Origin: Perkinsus olseni
Taxonomy: Eukaryota > Perkinsozoa > Perkinsida > Perkinsidae
Reading direction: 5' to 3'
Length of the DNA stretch: 64,000 nucleotides
Assembly (NCBI GenBank): GCA_013115135.1
Contig: JABANP010000021.1
Coordinates: 124,001 to 188,000 of the forward strand
Made by a program: the position numbers and the translations under genes. Shown here piece after piece: positions 51,732 through 61,841 of the stretch. Position 1 is the stretch's first letter, and each line of letters starts with the position of its first letter. The notes under the pieces were generated by a model that saw only the letters and a program-made list of their open reading frames with translations, was not told the DNA's origin and searched no databases.

Positions 51732-52925
51732 CTACTCAGACCTCGGCCTTTTAGCGGACTCCGCACCCGCTGACGCTTGCCCCTTGCCAAACTTCCCCCC
51801 TGCCGCCTCATGCGTACTCGACCAAAAACCTTTACCAACCCCTTTGCCTTTTCCTCCGAGCCCGGCCGCCGTGTCATCTGCGTGAACTCTGTACTTGCAC
51901 CTGGGTTTGAAGGGGCATTCCGCAGCCGTGAATCTGCACACCCCAGGAGTGAATGGGCTGCCGCCGGTAGGCCGAGTAGAGGACCGAGAACCGCCACCTT
52001 TCTGTCTCTGAGGAGCCCCGTCAGCAAGCTTAACCGGATGAAGCCTAGCGTAGGTCTGCGCCAACAGCTCAGTATCCCAGTTCTCCCTCATGTAGCATTC
52101 GAACGCTTTGTCAGCTGTCATCTTTTGGGTCTCCATAAGTCTTCTCACCTTCACACCCATATTACTGCGATATCGGCGATCATACGCCAAGGCCTGGGGG
52201 ACCCCCACTTTCTTCGCGATGTCTGCAACTCGTCCTACATACTCCACGACAACAAAGGTGTTAGCACGCAACGTCACAGCCACTGCAGCACCCCAGGCCA
52301 AACATTCACCCACCCACTCTTCGAACGACACCACCTCCTTGCCTTTCGGGGCAGCTTTAACAAACACGGCCGCCCCGCCCTCCCCTGTCGCCAGATGTTG
52401 CTCCCCAGCCCGCGAACCCGCGTCTTCCTTCAGCACTTTGAAGTCAATGAACGCGAATGCATCTCTTGCCAGCGCATCCAGAACGTGGTTAGCCGGGATG
52501 ACAAGATCAATAGGCACACAATCAAGCTGCTTCAGAGCCCTGGATACGTAGGTATCCCTGCCTTTCCTAGAGTCATCTTTGTCCGTCTTGACGTCTATCT
52601 GTGCGACCTTTGACAGCAACCTCTTGAACTTGACCTCTAGGAGGGGGGCCGTCATGCTCTTGACAAAATCCTCCTCCTCATTCGGGCCAGCCTCCCTCTC
52701 ATCTGAGCCCGCAGACGCCGGAGCCACATGGACTATCAGACGTTCTTCTTCATCGATAACCTTCTTAGCGCATCTCGCCACTATCGGTTTCCACACCTCA
52801 GGGTCTTCCATCACGTCCGCCAGGTCTTCTCTCGTCAGAACCCTCACTGTCGTGAGGACAGACAACGCCACCGGGCCCAAACCTTCTTCATCAGGTGCGA
52901 ACGAGGCCAGACTCAGCGCGGTCAT
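51732..52925 (-). CDS. ORF1 (gag-like) of the Ngaro element
   Basis: The first in-frame ATG is 52925 (MTALSLASFAPDEEGLG); the frame is open to 52964. The protein of about 397 aa has no enzymatic motif. A middle section is helical and charged (RRLMETQKMTADKAFECYMR), followed by a Ser/Gly/Thr-rich linker and, near the C-terminus, GVCRFTAAECPFKPRCKYRV-H. That Cys/His cluster could bind nucleic acid, as gag zinc knuckles do. The last 40 residues are Gly/Lys/Ala-rich. Position 5' of the reverse transcriptase ORF and the putative finger support a nucleocapsid role; the assignment is inference from place and composition. Confidence 0.7.
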   Translation of the reverse strand: MTALSLASFAPDEEGLGPVALSVLTTVRVLTREDLADVMEDPEVWKPIVARCAKKVIDEEERLIVHVAPASAGSDEREAGPNEEEDFVKSMTAPLLEVKFKRLLSKVAQIDVKTDKDDSRKGRDTYVSRALKQLDCVPIDLVIPANHVLDALARDAFAFIDFKVLKEDAGSRAGEQHLATGEGGAAVFVKAAPKGKEVVSFEEWVGECLAWGAAVAVTLRANTFVVVEYVGRVADIAKKVGVPQALAYDRRYRSNMGVKVRRLMETQKMTADKAFECYMRENWDTELLAQTYARLHPVKLADGAPQRQKGGGSRSSTRPTGGSPFTPGVCRFTAAECPFKPRCKYRVHADDTAAGLGGKGKGVGKGFWSSTHEAAGGKFGKGQASAGAESAKRPRSE

Positions 52926-53315
52926 AACGGCACCAATCAACACTACCAAGATTCCCCATCTCACTTGAAGCTAAGCGAAAACAAGGACGCACTCTGCCAA
53001 TAACGAGCCACGCGTCCGCCGAGGAGGGACGGTGGCCGTACATGGTCAGAGGTCAAGGTCTACCACTGGTGCAACTTGTCTGATCAATTGAGACACCGGG
53101 GGCCTACCCCCACAACGCTGCCCATTGCAGGTCTCCACCGACGGTGAGGCCGACCTCAACCGCGTTAACGTCCGAAAAACGGACACCCCAGGTAACACAA
53201 GAACACCTCTGACGCTCAAAGGCGACACCTCCACAAACGATTCGTTTTGAAACGAAAGAAGAAGAACCGACCACCGTGACAACGATAACGTAAACCTCTC
53301 CCGTTTGACTCACTT

Positions 53316-53524
53316 AAATAAATAAAGACGGAAGTTGGGTGACCTTCTCGAACTGTCGCTTAACTGGGTCCAGTATCAGATTGTCGTCCAACCAGCGGCA
53401 GGGGAAGGCCAAACCACGCCAGCACCCCCGACCCCGTGCTCGCTCGCCCGACCGTTTCCCATTCCCGCGCGTGGCGGGTTCACTCGAGTTCGTCCTAGAA
53501 CTTGCTCTATGGCTAGACCTTCAC
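53316..53524 (-). repeat. split direct repeat A1
   Basis: This is the 5' terminal 209-nt repeat of the Ngaro element on the minus strand, the partner of 47075-47283. Sequence beyond 53524 (GGTAAGATCG) belongs to the CTTAAG-rich host repeat. Confidence 0.85.
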
Positions 53525-54122
53525 GGTAAGATCGTTTCACTAAGGGGATGAGAAGCGGTAAGTTCACTTAAGTCCCTCAGACTCACCCTTAAGTTAAGAA
53601 TCCTTAAGATCTAACGTTAGTTTCTTAAGCGCGGTAAGTAAGGAAGTTAGCTCGTTTCACTTAGGCACATTCTTAAGGACCTACTTAAGATTTCGGTAAG
53701 GCTCGACCGATCAGCTTTACCCCGGCCTTACCCCCCGAAAGTGAGTGAAAGTGCATTACTACGCTCCGCTGAGAACTATACCCCCGGTTTCTAGCCCGCG
53801 TCAGTACGAATCCCCCAAGATACGATTTTACAGTGTTTTCCTGACTTGCGCTTTTTTTCGATCAAAAAAATTCGATAGGATCTTTGTGCAGCGCGGGGGT
53901 TCAGATTTGCGCACAACATCTATCTCAAGTCGAAGACTACATCTTAAGACCGCGCTTAGTTCGAACTTAAGATCTTACTCAACGTCGTTCTCAAGGTTAG
54001 TTCCCTTACGCTTAAGGCTGAGGGACTTGTGAAACGTTCTTAGGGTTTTCTTAAGTTGGGAAGGTGAGGTCTCTAACCTTAAGATTCGTCATTCTTGAAG
54101 GGTTAGTGAAAGAGGCCCACTG

Positions 54123-55783
54123 TTGTTAGGGAACCCTACGCTCCGACGATTTCCCTTCCAAGAAAACCCTGGCTCGTTTTCTGTACGCAGGAATACGAGG
54201 AGCGATTAGCCCGGAACGAATTGTGACGCCCCTCGAGGGACAGCTTCCGCGTCAGACACGGAGGACTGACCCCGTGGTACCACAACAGTACCGTCATAAC
54301 TGCTAGTCATTGACCACTTGGATGACTAAGGAGAAGGGACGAGGTAGAATGGTGATGATTTCTGAGGACTGATAAACCGGGCAATCTTACAGGTACGCGT
54401 AGTGTTATGTTAGTGAAGTACGGGGCGAAGGGAGTGTGCACGCAAGACAATGTGCGCATACGCGCCACGAACAGCACATAACGTAGAAGCATGCAGATGC
54501 CAAACATACACATAGGGTTCACTGCTTCAATTAAAACAACAAAAGCAGGCCAGACATAGTGGTCTGCATGGCTCCCACAACTTGTGGGCCACAAGGGCGG
54601 CGGTATAACGATTGATGTGTAACATAGAACACAGGCGGGAACGAGTAGACGCACAGGATTTTGCATACATCTGCGACGGCGTGCAGGTGATGCGGTGTCT
54701 CTTGGCTCAAGATCGAGCCTTCCCAGTGTTAACTCGAGGGTGTCAATGACTACGGCGTTAACCATTAGGAAATGAGAGTGATACTGACTACGAATGGGGT
54801 GTCATCGAATAAGTCACACTCATAATTGGATGATTCGGGAGTAATCCGCAGCTACAGCACGGATGTGAGAAGCTCAGCCCCCTATGTCCGTGCGTGCAGT
54901 TGAGCGGCCGTCGGCAGAATCCAACCGCCGTGTAATAATGGAAAACCCTCGTCACAGACTACTAGTGTGGTACGGGGGTCTGCCTGCCCCTGTTGGACAG
55001 TGCTCTAGCTGCGATAGATCGATTGCTCGCTATATAGGGTGTCAATCGACTCGGTTCGGCCATTATCAGCTACCTCTTAACTGTTAATTGTGCGGTCTTG
55101 CCGGTGTGAAGTAGACAGTATTTGACGGGCGCCGGAGTCTTGACACGGAGTCTGATCGTGTCTTATATGCGTCAAAAGATCGTTTACAATAAGATTCTCT
55201 AGAGGATCATTGTTGGCACGCGTACCAACCTTGCCGAAAGCAGCTCAACTTGAGCTGCTCTCGGCAAGGTTGGTATTGAACTTGAGCTGCTCAAGTATTA
55301 TCTTAGATCTGTATTCGCCTTTAGGATTGTGTTCCCAGAAATATAATCGTCCATCAATCGACAACTCTGTCACGACTTGGAAACTCGAAGTTCGAGTATA
55401 TCCGTCGACACTGCTACAGCTACCAGCACGCCTCACCCTCGACAGGGGCGAGGATATTGATGTGCGCTTCTCAGATCTTTGGCACCGCAACTTCCGTAAA
55501 ATGCCAGCCTTTACTCTGACGTTGAAGCAACTCGAGGAGCGCAATCAGTGAACGAAACTGATTAATTGCTGCTTTAAAAGCGGCGGCCTCCCCAACTAGA
55601 ATATTCACACACTCGAAAGGATCGTAATAACTGTTGGCCTACGAGGGGGACCGTTACGTCTATACAGGATGTAACAAACACAGTGTCAACATGTGAGTGC
55701 AGACGGAATTCTGTCTTCATGTCTCATACTGGCCAAGCATCAGTTCGACGCTGCCACGAATTCGAACTGGCTGGACGATTGGA
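54123..55783. other. gene-poor spacer between the repeat block and copy D
   Basis: About 1.7 kb. Open frames at 54307-54765 (-) and 55210-55551 (+) lack recognisable features. The region holds a strong hairpin at 55224-55274. Otherwise nothing was seen. Confidence 0.4.
55224..55274. other. long near-perfect hairpin
   Basis: ACCAACCTTGCCGA-AA-GCAGCTCAA is followed directly by TTGAGCTGC-TC-TCGGCAAGGTTGGT after a CT centre. The arms pair for about 23 of 25 positions with almost no loop. The unit TTGAGCTGCTCAAG, itself palindromic, occurs again just downstream at about 55281-55296. It could be the tip of a fold-back element or a structured RNA. Confidence 0.65.
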
Positions 55784-57963
55784 TCAACAGATAGATCCGA
55801 AATGGAGAGGGCTCTTTCCGCGTTTATAGGCTGATAAAACTTGAACTATTCCGGTGGTGAAGATCACCATGGCGCCCGTCATTGCCAAAGCGGCCAGCAA
55901 CAGAGCAAGCAAGCTTAGCCGGCGGCTCCACAACACCAATCTCGTTAGGAGGACGTCACCAAGCAAAGCACCAACAAACGGCAGTACTGCAATCCACATA
56001 TCAGACGCGGCGGGCAAGAAGCCCCCGAGACCGAAAGACAACGCTAAACCTGAAGTGCCCATCAGCATCGCACAGGGTTATCGCCCCCGACTTACTCGAA
56101 CTAGTAATAAGCATGACAACAGAGCCCGTAGCAGAAGCTTGCTGAGGGTTCAAGTCCATATATAGGAGCAGCGGGGTCATAAGACTGCCACCACCCTGTC
56201 CAACCATAGCTGCTATGAAGCCAATACCTGGCAGCATCCAGAGGTTAACGGTGGCGGAGCTCTCAAGCAGGGTCTCACAGAGCAGAGCGCCTGAGAGCTT
56301 CACAGCGAGTTTGATCATATCCGGAGATTTAGCAACCAGGACGACGAGTCCCGGCATCAGTATCAACACCACGATTACAACGCCAGAGAGGGTCCAGTAC
56401 AGATACTGGCAGTAGGGGACGCCTATGAGACCTGAGAATCCGCGATGAATGACGTATCAGGTCCTCGCGCGAACAGCCTTCTGACGTCGTGGGCCTCAAA
56501 AAATCTCATCTCGATTGGAGCTACCCACGCATTGACGATCGCCATTCAACTGTATAATTTCAATACGTCCGCTTCGAACCATCGATATTCTGCGATGCGC
56601 ACAGGTCTTCCTGTTAGCAATCCTATGCGTGCACTGTGCACAAGAGGGGCTTGTGCGAGCCAAAGATAACAAGAGTCACGGTAGTTCGGTATAGTACAAT
56701 GCTAGAGCTAGCAAGGTGCTAGCAATAGGTACGGCCTGAAGTTATGGCTGTAATGATGGCGGATGTGAGCTCGACCCAGCCCTCCGCTCCCTGGATGTGG
56801 AGGTAGGATACTAGAGACTGCTGACTCGACCCAGATCGGGTATGGAATCGGGCAGCTCTCGTGTCCAACTGAACCGTGGTGGCCTCCAACTGATAGTTGG
56901 CAGCAGACACAGGCTAATGCCTGATTGCTGGCTCTGACACTGATGGGGAACGCACAGATCAGACCAGAGCCATTCACTATTCACACTCCCAACGTCTGCA
57001 TCATGGGAATTTCGCAGGAGACTCCGAGAGAAAAGGAAGCTTCTCTGTTCGAATTCACCTCTTGAGGAAAGCTTTTAGACGAACCACCCGACCACACTGC
57101 GTATCCAAATGCTACAGAGCGCCCCAATCTCAGTACCAAAGCTATAGCGCGTCCTGCTCATAGCTATTTCGGTCCGAAATAGCAATTAAGCGGGACGCGC
57201 TTCCGCACGGTCCGAAATTTTCGGAGGGTTCTAGTGAAAAAGACGATCTTCTAAGGAACCAGGCCTCAAGCTCCCTACGTACTTGGCGTTGACGATGAGC
57301 CCAGCAACAAACGAGAGAGACTAACCAACACCCAGACGGCTCCCAGAAGCGCGATGAGGACGACAACCACTTTGACACTCGGCTGACGTAGAATCGAAGG
57401 TACCCTCGGGACTACCGAAGCCCCAGCGGAAACAGCAGTTATCTCCGACGCTGACCGAGTGGCTGCCTCAGCGCTGGATGATGCCTCAGCTCGTTCGGAC
57501 TTCCATAAACGCATGCCCTTCTTGAAGCCCCATGCAGGAAGCAAGGACGGCAGTGAGCACATAGAGGACCATCTGGACTATCTCGGGCAGCCAGGTGTAG
57601 AGGTAAACCCCCAGCAAACCACCAACCATCATAGGAGGTAACATGAGGGCCGCATAAGGCAAAATAATAACCGACTGAGCGGAACTGCTTCCGTGAAGTT
57701 GTACGTAAATGGACGACAGAACCTGCAGCGGACGAGATGTTCACGCTCTAGAGGACGCAGAAGTGCCCACTCTTTGCTAGAGTGGCAGAAGCCACTAAAA
57801 CCTGGCTTGTGGCTGCGGCATCTCTAGCAGACAATAGGCCTATGATATGGAGCACTGGCACGAAGAGAGTACCTCCTCCCATGCCAGGTGGCGTACAGAG
57901 CAAAGCAATGATGAACACAAGTGGTGCCACTACTTCTATTGATGTGATATATTCAGGGTTCAT
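55784..57963 (-). CDS. TauE/SafE-type membrane transporter, copy D
   Basis: ATG 57963 gives MNPEYITSIEVVAPLVFIIA and CTPPGMGGGTLFVPVLHIIG, then ATSQVLVASATLAK. After an intron, PYAALMLPPMMVGGLLGVYL-type sequence precedes GFKKGMRLWKSERAEASSSA. The linker is Ala/Ser-rich and read in one frame to VVVVLIALLGAVWVLVSLSR. The second half, after an intron of about 800 nt, has GVPYCQYLYWTLSGVVIVVL, KLAVKLSGALLCETLLE, MVGQGGGSLMTPLLLYMDLN, LALSFGLGGFLPAASDMWIA and VLPFVGALLGDVLLTRL, ending PLHFGSIC. About eight membrane segments. The long intron (roughly 56440-57270) is unlike the others in the array and may contain inserted DNA. Function is by family only: export of a small anion. Confidence 0.75.
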
Positions 57964-58341
57964 TAAACTAAACCTGCAAGTTATCGAAGTGACAACGGCA
58001 AAGCACTGATTCTTATGGAAGCGACCGTTCACCTCCGCCCCAAAGAGGATACACGCGTCCCTTCTCGTAACCTTGGACGCGGCTTCCATCTAAGAGGAGC
58101 TAGGGTCGGCCCTTACTGTCCTCCCTACTCCGCCTCGCACCATTGAATTAACACAGCCCGGACTGCTAGGTAGCGGACTGAAGCCCCAAAGACGTAGGCA
58201 ATGCTCAAAATGAAGGGTATGATACACCTCCTGCTCCCAAATGCGACTTTACGACACGGTTACCAGAATTACTCTCTAAGAGAGAAGGGATTTGAACGCG
58301 GATGCTCATGAGTTGGTGAAGTTTTGAGCCAGCCAAAGCGA

Positions 58342-59754
58342 TCAGCAGAAGCTGCCCGTGGACAGGGGATTCTTCCCAGTCTCGCTCTCGTTGACGACCT
58401 TGATGATCCCTGTTATAAGCACGATAACAGCGCCGAGGGCTGCGAGACTGGATAACAAAAAGGCCAGGATACTCGTGCGCCCCGTTCGCCTCATGATCTT
58501 CGTCAAAATTATGTCGCCCGTGAGAGCGCCACAGAAAGGAAGGGCGATGATCCACAGATCGGACGAAGCAGGCAGGAAGCCACCAAGGCCAAATGAGAGG
58601 GCGAGACCTGAGCACGGATGACGCCCTGGCAACGACGCCGAGAGGCGAAAACTTACTCGAACTGTTGACGAGAATCACCACGGACCCTGTCCCGGAAGCC
58701 TGAGGGGGCGTCAAACCCATGAACATGACCAAGGGCGTGATTATGATACCACCGCTGATTCCTACCACTGCGGCCAAGAACCCGATACCTGAAGGGCACC
58801 ACCGCCATGTTTTGACCGGAAGGTGGCGGCGGCAACGATGGCCCTTCTATAGCCACCCCGAGAATGCACTTACCCAACAACGATCCAGAGAGCGTGATTG
58901 CGGCCTTCGAAGATCCCGGAGCCCGATCGATGAGCGCGTACAGAAGAGGTACCATAAGAAGTACAACCACGACGACAGCAGAAAGGGTCCAGTAGAGGGA
59001 CTCGCAGTATGGCACTCCCACCACGCCTAAAAGGCAATGCTCGATTAACTTCAAAGAGTCGCCGGAGGGACGTTGGCCTACTTTCAGTTGAAGAGGATCC
59101 CAAAATGAGTCTCGAGAGTATGACTAGTATCCAAACACCGAGCACAGCAGCCAAGCAACCGATAGCTTTGCGCCTTGTGATTGGTCGCAGCAGCGGTGGC
59201 AAAACGAGCTCCTCTGGACTTCCCTGACCTCCGCTGTTAGAATTCTCAACTTCCAGCTTCGCCTGAGTCTTCGCCAAAGTTTCCGCTCGGCAGAGGCGGA
59301 AGCCCTTCAGCAGTGAAAGCGCTGAGCCGAAGAGTGCGGTGATGACGTAGAGGATGAGTTGGATCAGCACGGGCAACCAGGAGTATATGTATACACCGAT
59401 GAGGCCTCCGACCATCATGCACGGTAGCATAAGCACTACGTAAGGCAGATTGATGACTCTCGATTTGTGCTTCGACGTGTACTGTGCATGCAGTGAGAAG
59501 AGAACCTGCGTACTGATATTAGCGTACTGATAATATTCGGAGAAGCTGTCCCGCATTCTCACCTTCGCGACTGTGGCCGACATAATCAGCCCCTGACTCA
59601 TGGCTGTAGCATTTTTAGACGGCAGCCTGCCTACGAGATTGAGGAGAGGAACGAACAGTATACCACCACCCACTCCTGGGGGCATGCACAGCATGGCGAT
59701 TATGAAGATCACGGGGGCGACGATCCCTAAGTTCTCAACATGAACGGGGTCCAT
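58342..59754 (-). CDS. TauE/SafE-type membrane transporter, copy E
   Basis: ATG 59754 gives MDPVHVENLGIVAPVIFIIA and CMPPGVGGGILFVPLLNLVG, then ATAMSQGLIMSATVAK. After an intron, INLPYVVLMLPCMMVGGLIG, VYIYSWLPVLIQLILYVITA and LKGFRLCRAETLAKTQAK follow. The linker (about 40 aa) stays in frame to KAIGCLAAVLGVWILVILSR. The second half has GVPYCESLYWTLSAVVVVVL, GISGGIIITPLVMFMGLTPP, ATGSVVILVNSSSK-like sequence (here SGTGSVVILVNSSSK), LALSFGLGGFLPASSDLWII and ALPFCGALTGDIILTKI. It ends NPLSTGSFC at 58342. Introns are short. This is the best-preserved copy and shares the most with copy D. It is the 5'-most member of the array. Confidence 0.8.
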
Positions 59755-61329
59755 GACAACAAACTAAGAGACAAAAGGAATCACCGTGAAGGGCACTCCC
59801 TCAGAGAACTACGTGCAACTCAAGAGTGTCATATAGAAACTGAAGAAGAAACAGTTCATCTGAGGAGAGCGGGAGCGCTCAGCTATTCATACAGAAGAGT
59901 CTTCCGTATCCAATTGGGAGGGTTCTAGTCTCGTGAACAGGGTAGTCTCGAGGGTACACGGGCATGGTCTTCTGAGAAGACTATTCCCGCGTTATTCAGC
60001 CAAGAGTGGTGTGGCCCACGACTAACTGCGAGGCAACTAGATGCAGACCTCGGCCTGTGTTGTTGCCGTCGCAGACCCGCGGGAAGATGAATTAGAGTCG
60101 TCGATTTTTCGAACGGTTCGTTAATCGTTCGCATTGAACTCGATACCCTTGTACTCGAATCCTGCCGTGCATGCGTGCTTGATTGCACGCATGCACACAG
60201 GGATAACGCTCAAGATGACTCCACGATACGCCAGCAGATGAGCCTAGCGAGACGTCCCTGCCCGGGACTAGCTACTCCCGCAGATGGCTCCAGCAGACCG
60301 CGATGCAGCTATAGGCCCCTGAAGACCTGAAGCGCGATCGTGGGCGGGGCCATATCTCGCCTCATCACAGCGCACGCGAGACCCGACATCAAGAGATGGC
60401 CGAGCATCCAGGCATACCTCTGCCCCTAATTCGCCTCACTGAGGGTCATTCGCCATCCCGCCGATTATTGTATCGCCATTTACCGCCCAGCAGTTCACAA
60501 CGGGCCTCGTTATGACGGCCATGAACTTCTCGGCTAAGAATACCCGACCGATAATGTATCAACGGAAGTCGTACCATGGTAGCCAGGGAGACAACTCTTA
60601 AGGCGGGGAATTCTGGGGTGGAGTCCAAAGTGAACTACGGGGATCTCGAATCCTGCTGTGCCGACTGGGAGCCCCCAAAATGAGGCAATACAGTACTGGA
60701 CAACCACTTGCCCCTCCGACAACCCCCTCGCTGCCTTCCACAAACACTAGACCAAAGCCCCGCCAAGAACTCACAACGCAAGCGGTAGATCGTCGTTGTT
60801 ATTAAATGCTGCATGATGCCCATGAACGACCCCCCTGTACGAACCACAACCGGTCGATAATCATACAATCAAGAGAGGGATTCACGACCCGAACTGCCGA
60901 GTCGTAGTCGGCATTTGCGGGAACGCCAGGGTCCTGGAGTACCACGATGGCCTTATAGAAGTGGACGGCGCCGACCTCAGTCGCTGCGGGTGGTCAGCGG
61001 TCGACGGCCTGACGAGATACCTACTCCAGGAAGAAACACTTCCATCAGAAAGATCACGCCGTCACGGTCCTACTGCTGAACTCCTATGCTTCTCTGGCGG
61101 TCGATGGGCTGCTTCATAACTGGGGGCTGGTGGTGATGGAGATGGCGATAGCTCACGTGATGCACTGTCGGAGGGCCGCTGTGCGCACTCGCGAGTTCAC
61201 GGGTGCCTCGTGCTGATAACATCTGAATGAGATGAAGACGGTTCGGGAAATGCCCGATCGTGAAGGCCTCTGCCATGCACCTTCAAAGCGTCATCCACCG
61301 CCTTCTTCTCAGTCTCCTCCATTCTTGCA
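59755..61329. other. mostly unassigned region with possible minus-strand exons
   Basis: About 1.6 kb. On the minus strand near 61060-60840, AVHFYKAIVVLQDPGVPANA followed by DYDSAVRVVNPSLDCMII reads like coding sequence, flanked by possible short exons. I could not join them into a recognisable protein. The stretch 59800-60430 shows nothing clear. Confidence 0.3.
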
Positions 61330-61700
61330 TCACCAGGGAGCCCCGCCAGGATAGTGATGGTGGTGATGATGGTGGTAGTGGATAACCGTCGGCTCCTCCT
61401 CCGGGCGTGGGTGGGACTCTTGATGTACCTCCAGCTCCCATGCAGGCTGACCCTTTGGCCGCCTTGTGCATACCAGCGGGGGCGGGGAATCTTCCTCGCT
61501 GCGAGAGCTGGGAGTGTTCGACTCCGAGCTTCCGTTCTCAGGTCTCAGGCTGCGTGCTTTAGCCAGAGCGACGCTCGCCCGATCGAGAGCATCTTGGAGG
61601 TCAGCATCTTCACCCACGAGCCAGCCGCGCAGGTTCCGTTGCACCGAAAGTTCGCCGCTCGTGGGAGTTTGGCTCCATGCCCTCTAACCCTGACCTGACA
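61330..61700 (-). CDS. exon(s) of an unidentified protein with a His-rich tract
   Basis: The frame contains RNLRGWLVGEDADLQDALDR, ASVALAKARSLRPE, an acidic Ser/Pro linker and a run HYHHHHHHHY near 61350-61380. A second frame downstream, RMEETEKKAVDDALKVHGRG, also looks coding and could be joined by a short intron. It may be the 3' part of the C2HC zinc-finger gene upstream or a separate small gene. Not recognised. Confidence 0.35.
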
Positions 61701-61841
61701 ACATCACCCTTGACGTCACTTCATGCAGTAAAGCTCTTTCCCTAGCCCTGCCAAGGAATGCCTGCCGAGGGACGCCCCACCTGTCTGCATTGGGGTGAGC
61801 CCTGTGGCGGGCCCCTCTCGATCCCACGCTGTCAGATGCCG

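Larger units (their letters stand above)
46781..53524 (-). mobile_element. complete Ngaro-type tyrosine-recombinase retrotransposon
   Basis: Read on the minus strand, the order is A1 (53524-53316), ORF1, RT/RNase H ORF, tyrosine recombinase ORF, B1 (47557-47284), A2 (47283-47075), B2 (47054-46781). A is 209 nt and B 274 nt; by eye each pair is identical over its length. This A1-ORFs-B1-A2-B2 split-direct-repeat plan is the hallmark of Ngaro/PAT-like members of the DIRS order, which replicate through a circular intermediate and integrate with a tyrosine recombinase instead of a DDE integrase. All three ORFs are open. Identical repeats and intact ORFs indicate recent insertion. No target-site duplication is expected, and none was obvious. 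Confidence 0.85.
46719..54122. repeat. inverted-repeat element that hosts the Ngaro retrotransposon
   Basis: The 23-base sequence CAGTGGGCCTCTTTCACTAA+CCC at 46719-46741 recurs as its exact reverse complement at 54100-54122. Between these arms, outside the retrotransposon, the DNA is unusually rich in CTTAAG and TAAGG motifs (46741-46780 and 53525-54099). Smaller inverted pairs lie inside, for example AAGTCCCTCAG near 53570 against CTGAGGGACTT near 54019. Without the 6.7 kb insertion the host element would be about 0.66 kb, the size of a fold-back or MITE-type element. Confidence 0.55.

Noticed and set aside
51777..52613. Plus-strand frame of 278 codons opposite Ngaro ORF1
   Set aside because: The minus-strand ORF has the right place and a Cys/His cluster; the plus frame has no conserved feature.
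54712..54722. TTGGCTCAAG, as at the end of the dinoflagellate-type spliced leader
   Set aside because: Only ten bases match; the preceding leader bases and a donor are missing, so it is not a spliced-leader gene.
54307..54765. Minus-strand frame of 152 codons with hydrophobic stretches
   Set aside because: It lies in gene-poor DNA, has unusual composition and no family motif.
37677..59754. Recent bacterial origin of the TauE/SafE genes
   Set aside because: The genes carry short GT-AG introns and local composition, and the family also occurs in eukaryotes; recent transfer is not supported by the sequence alone.
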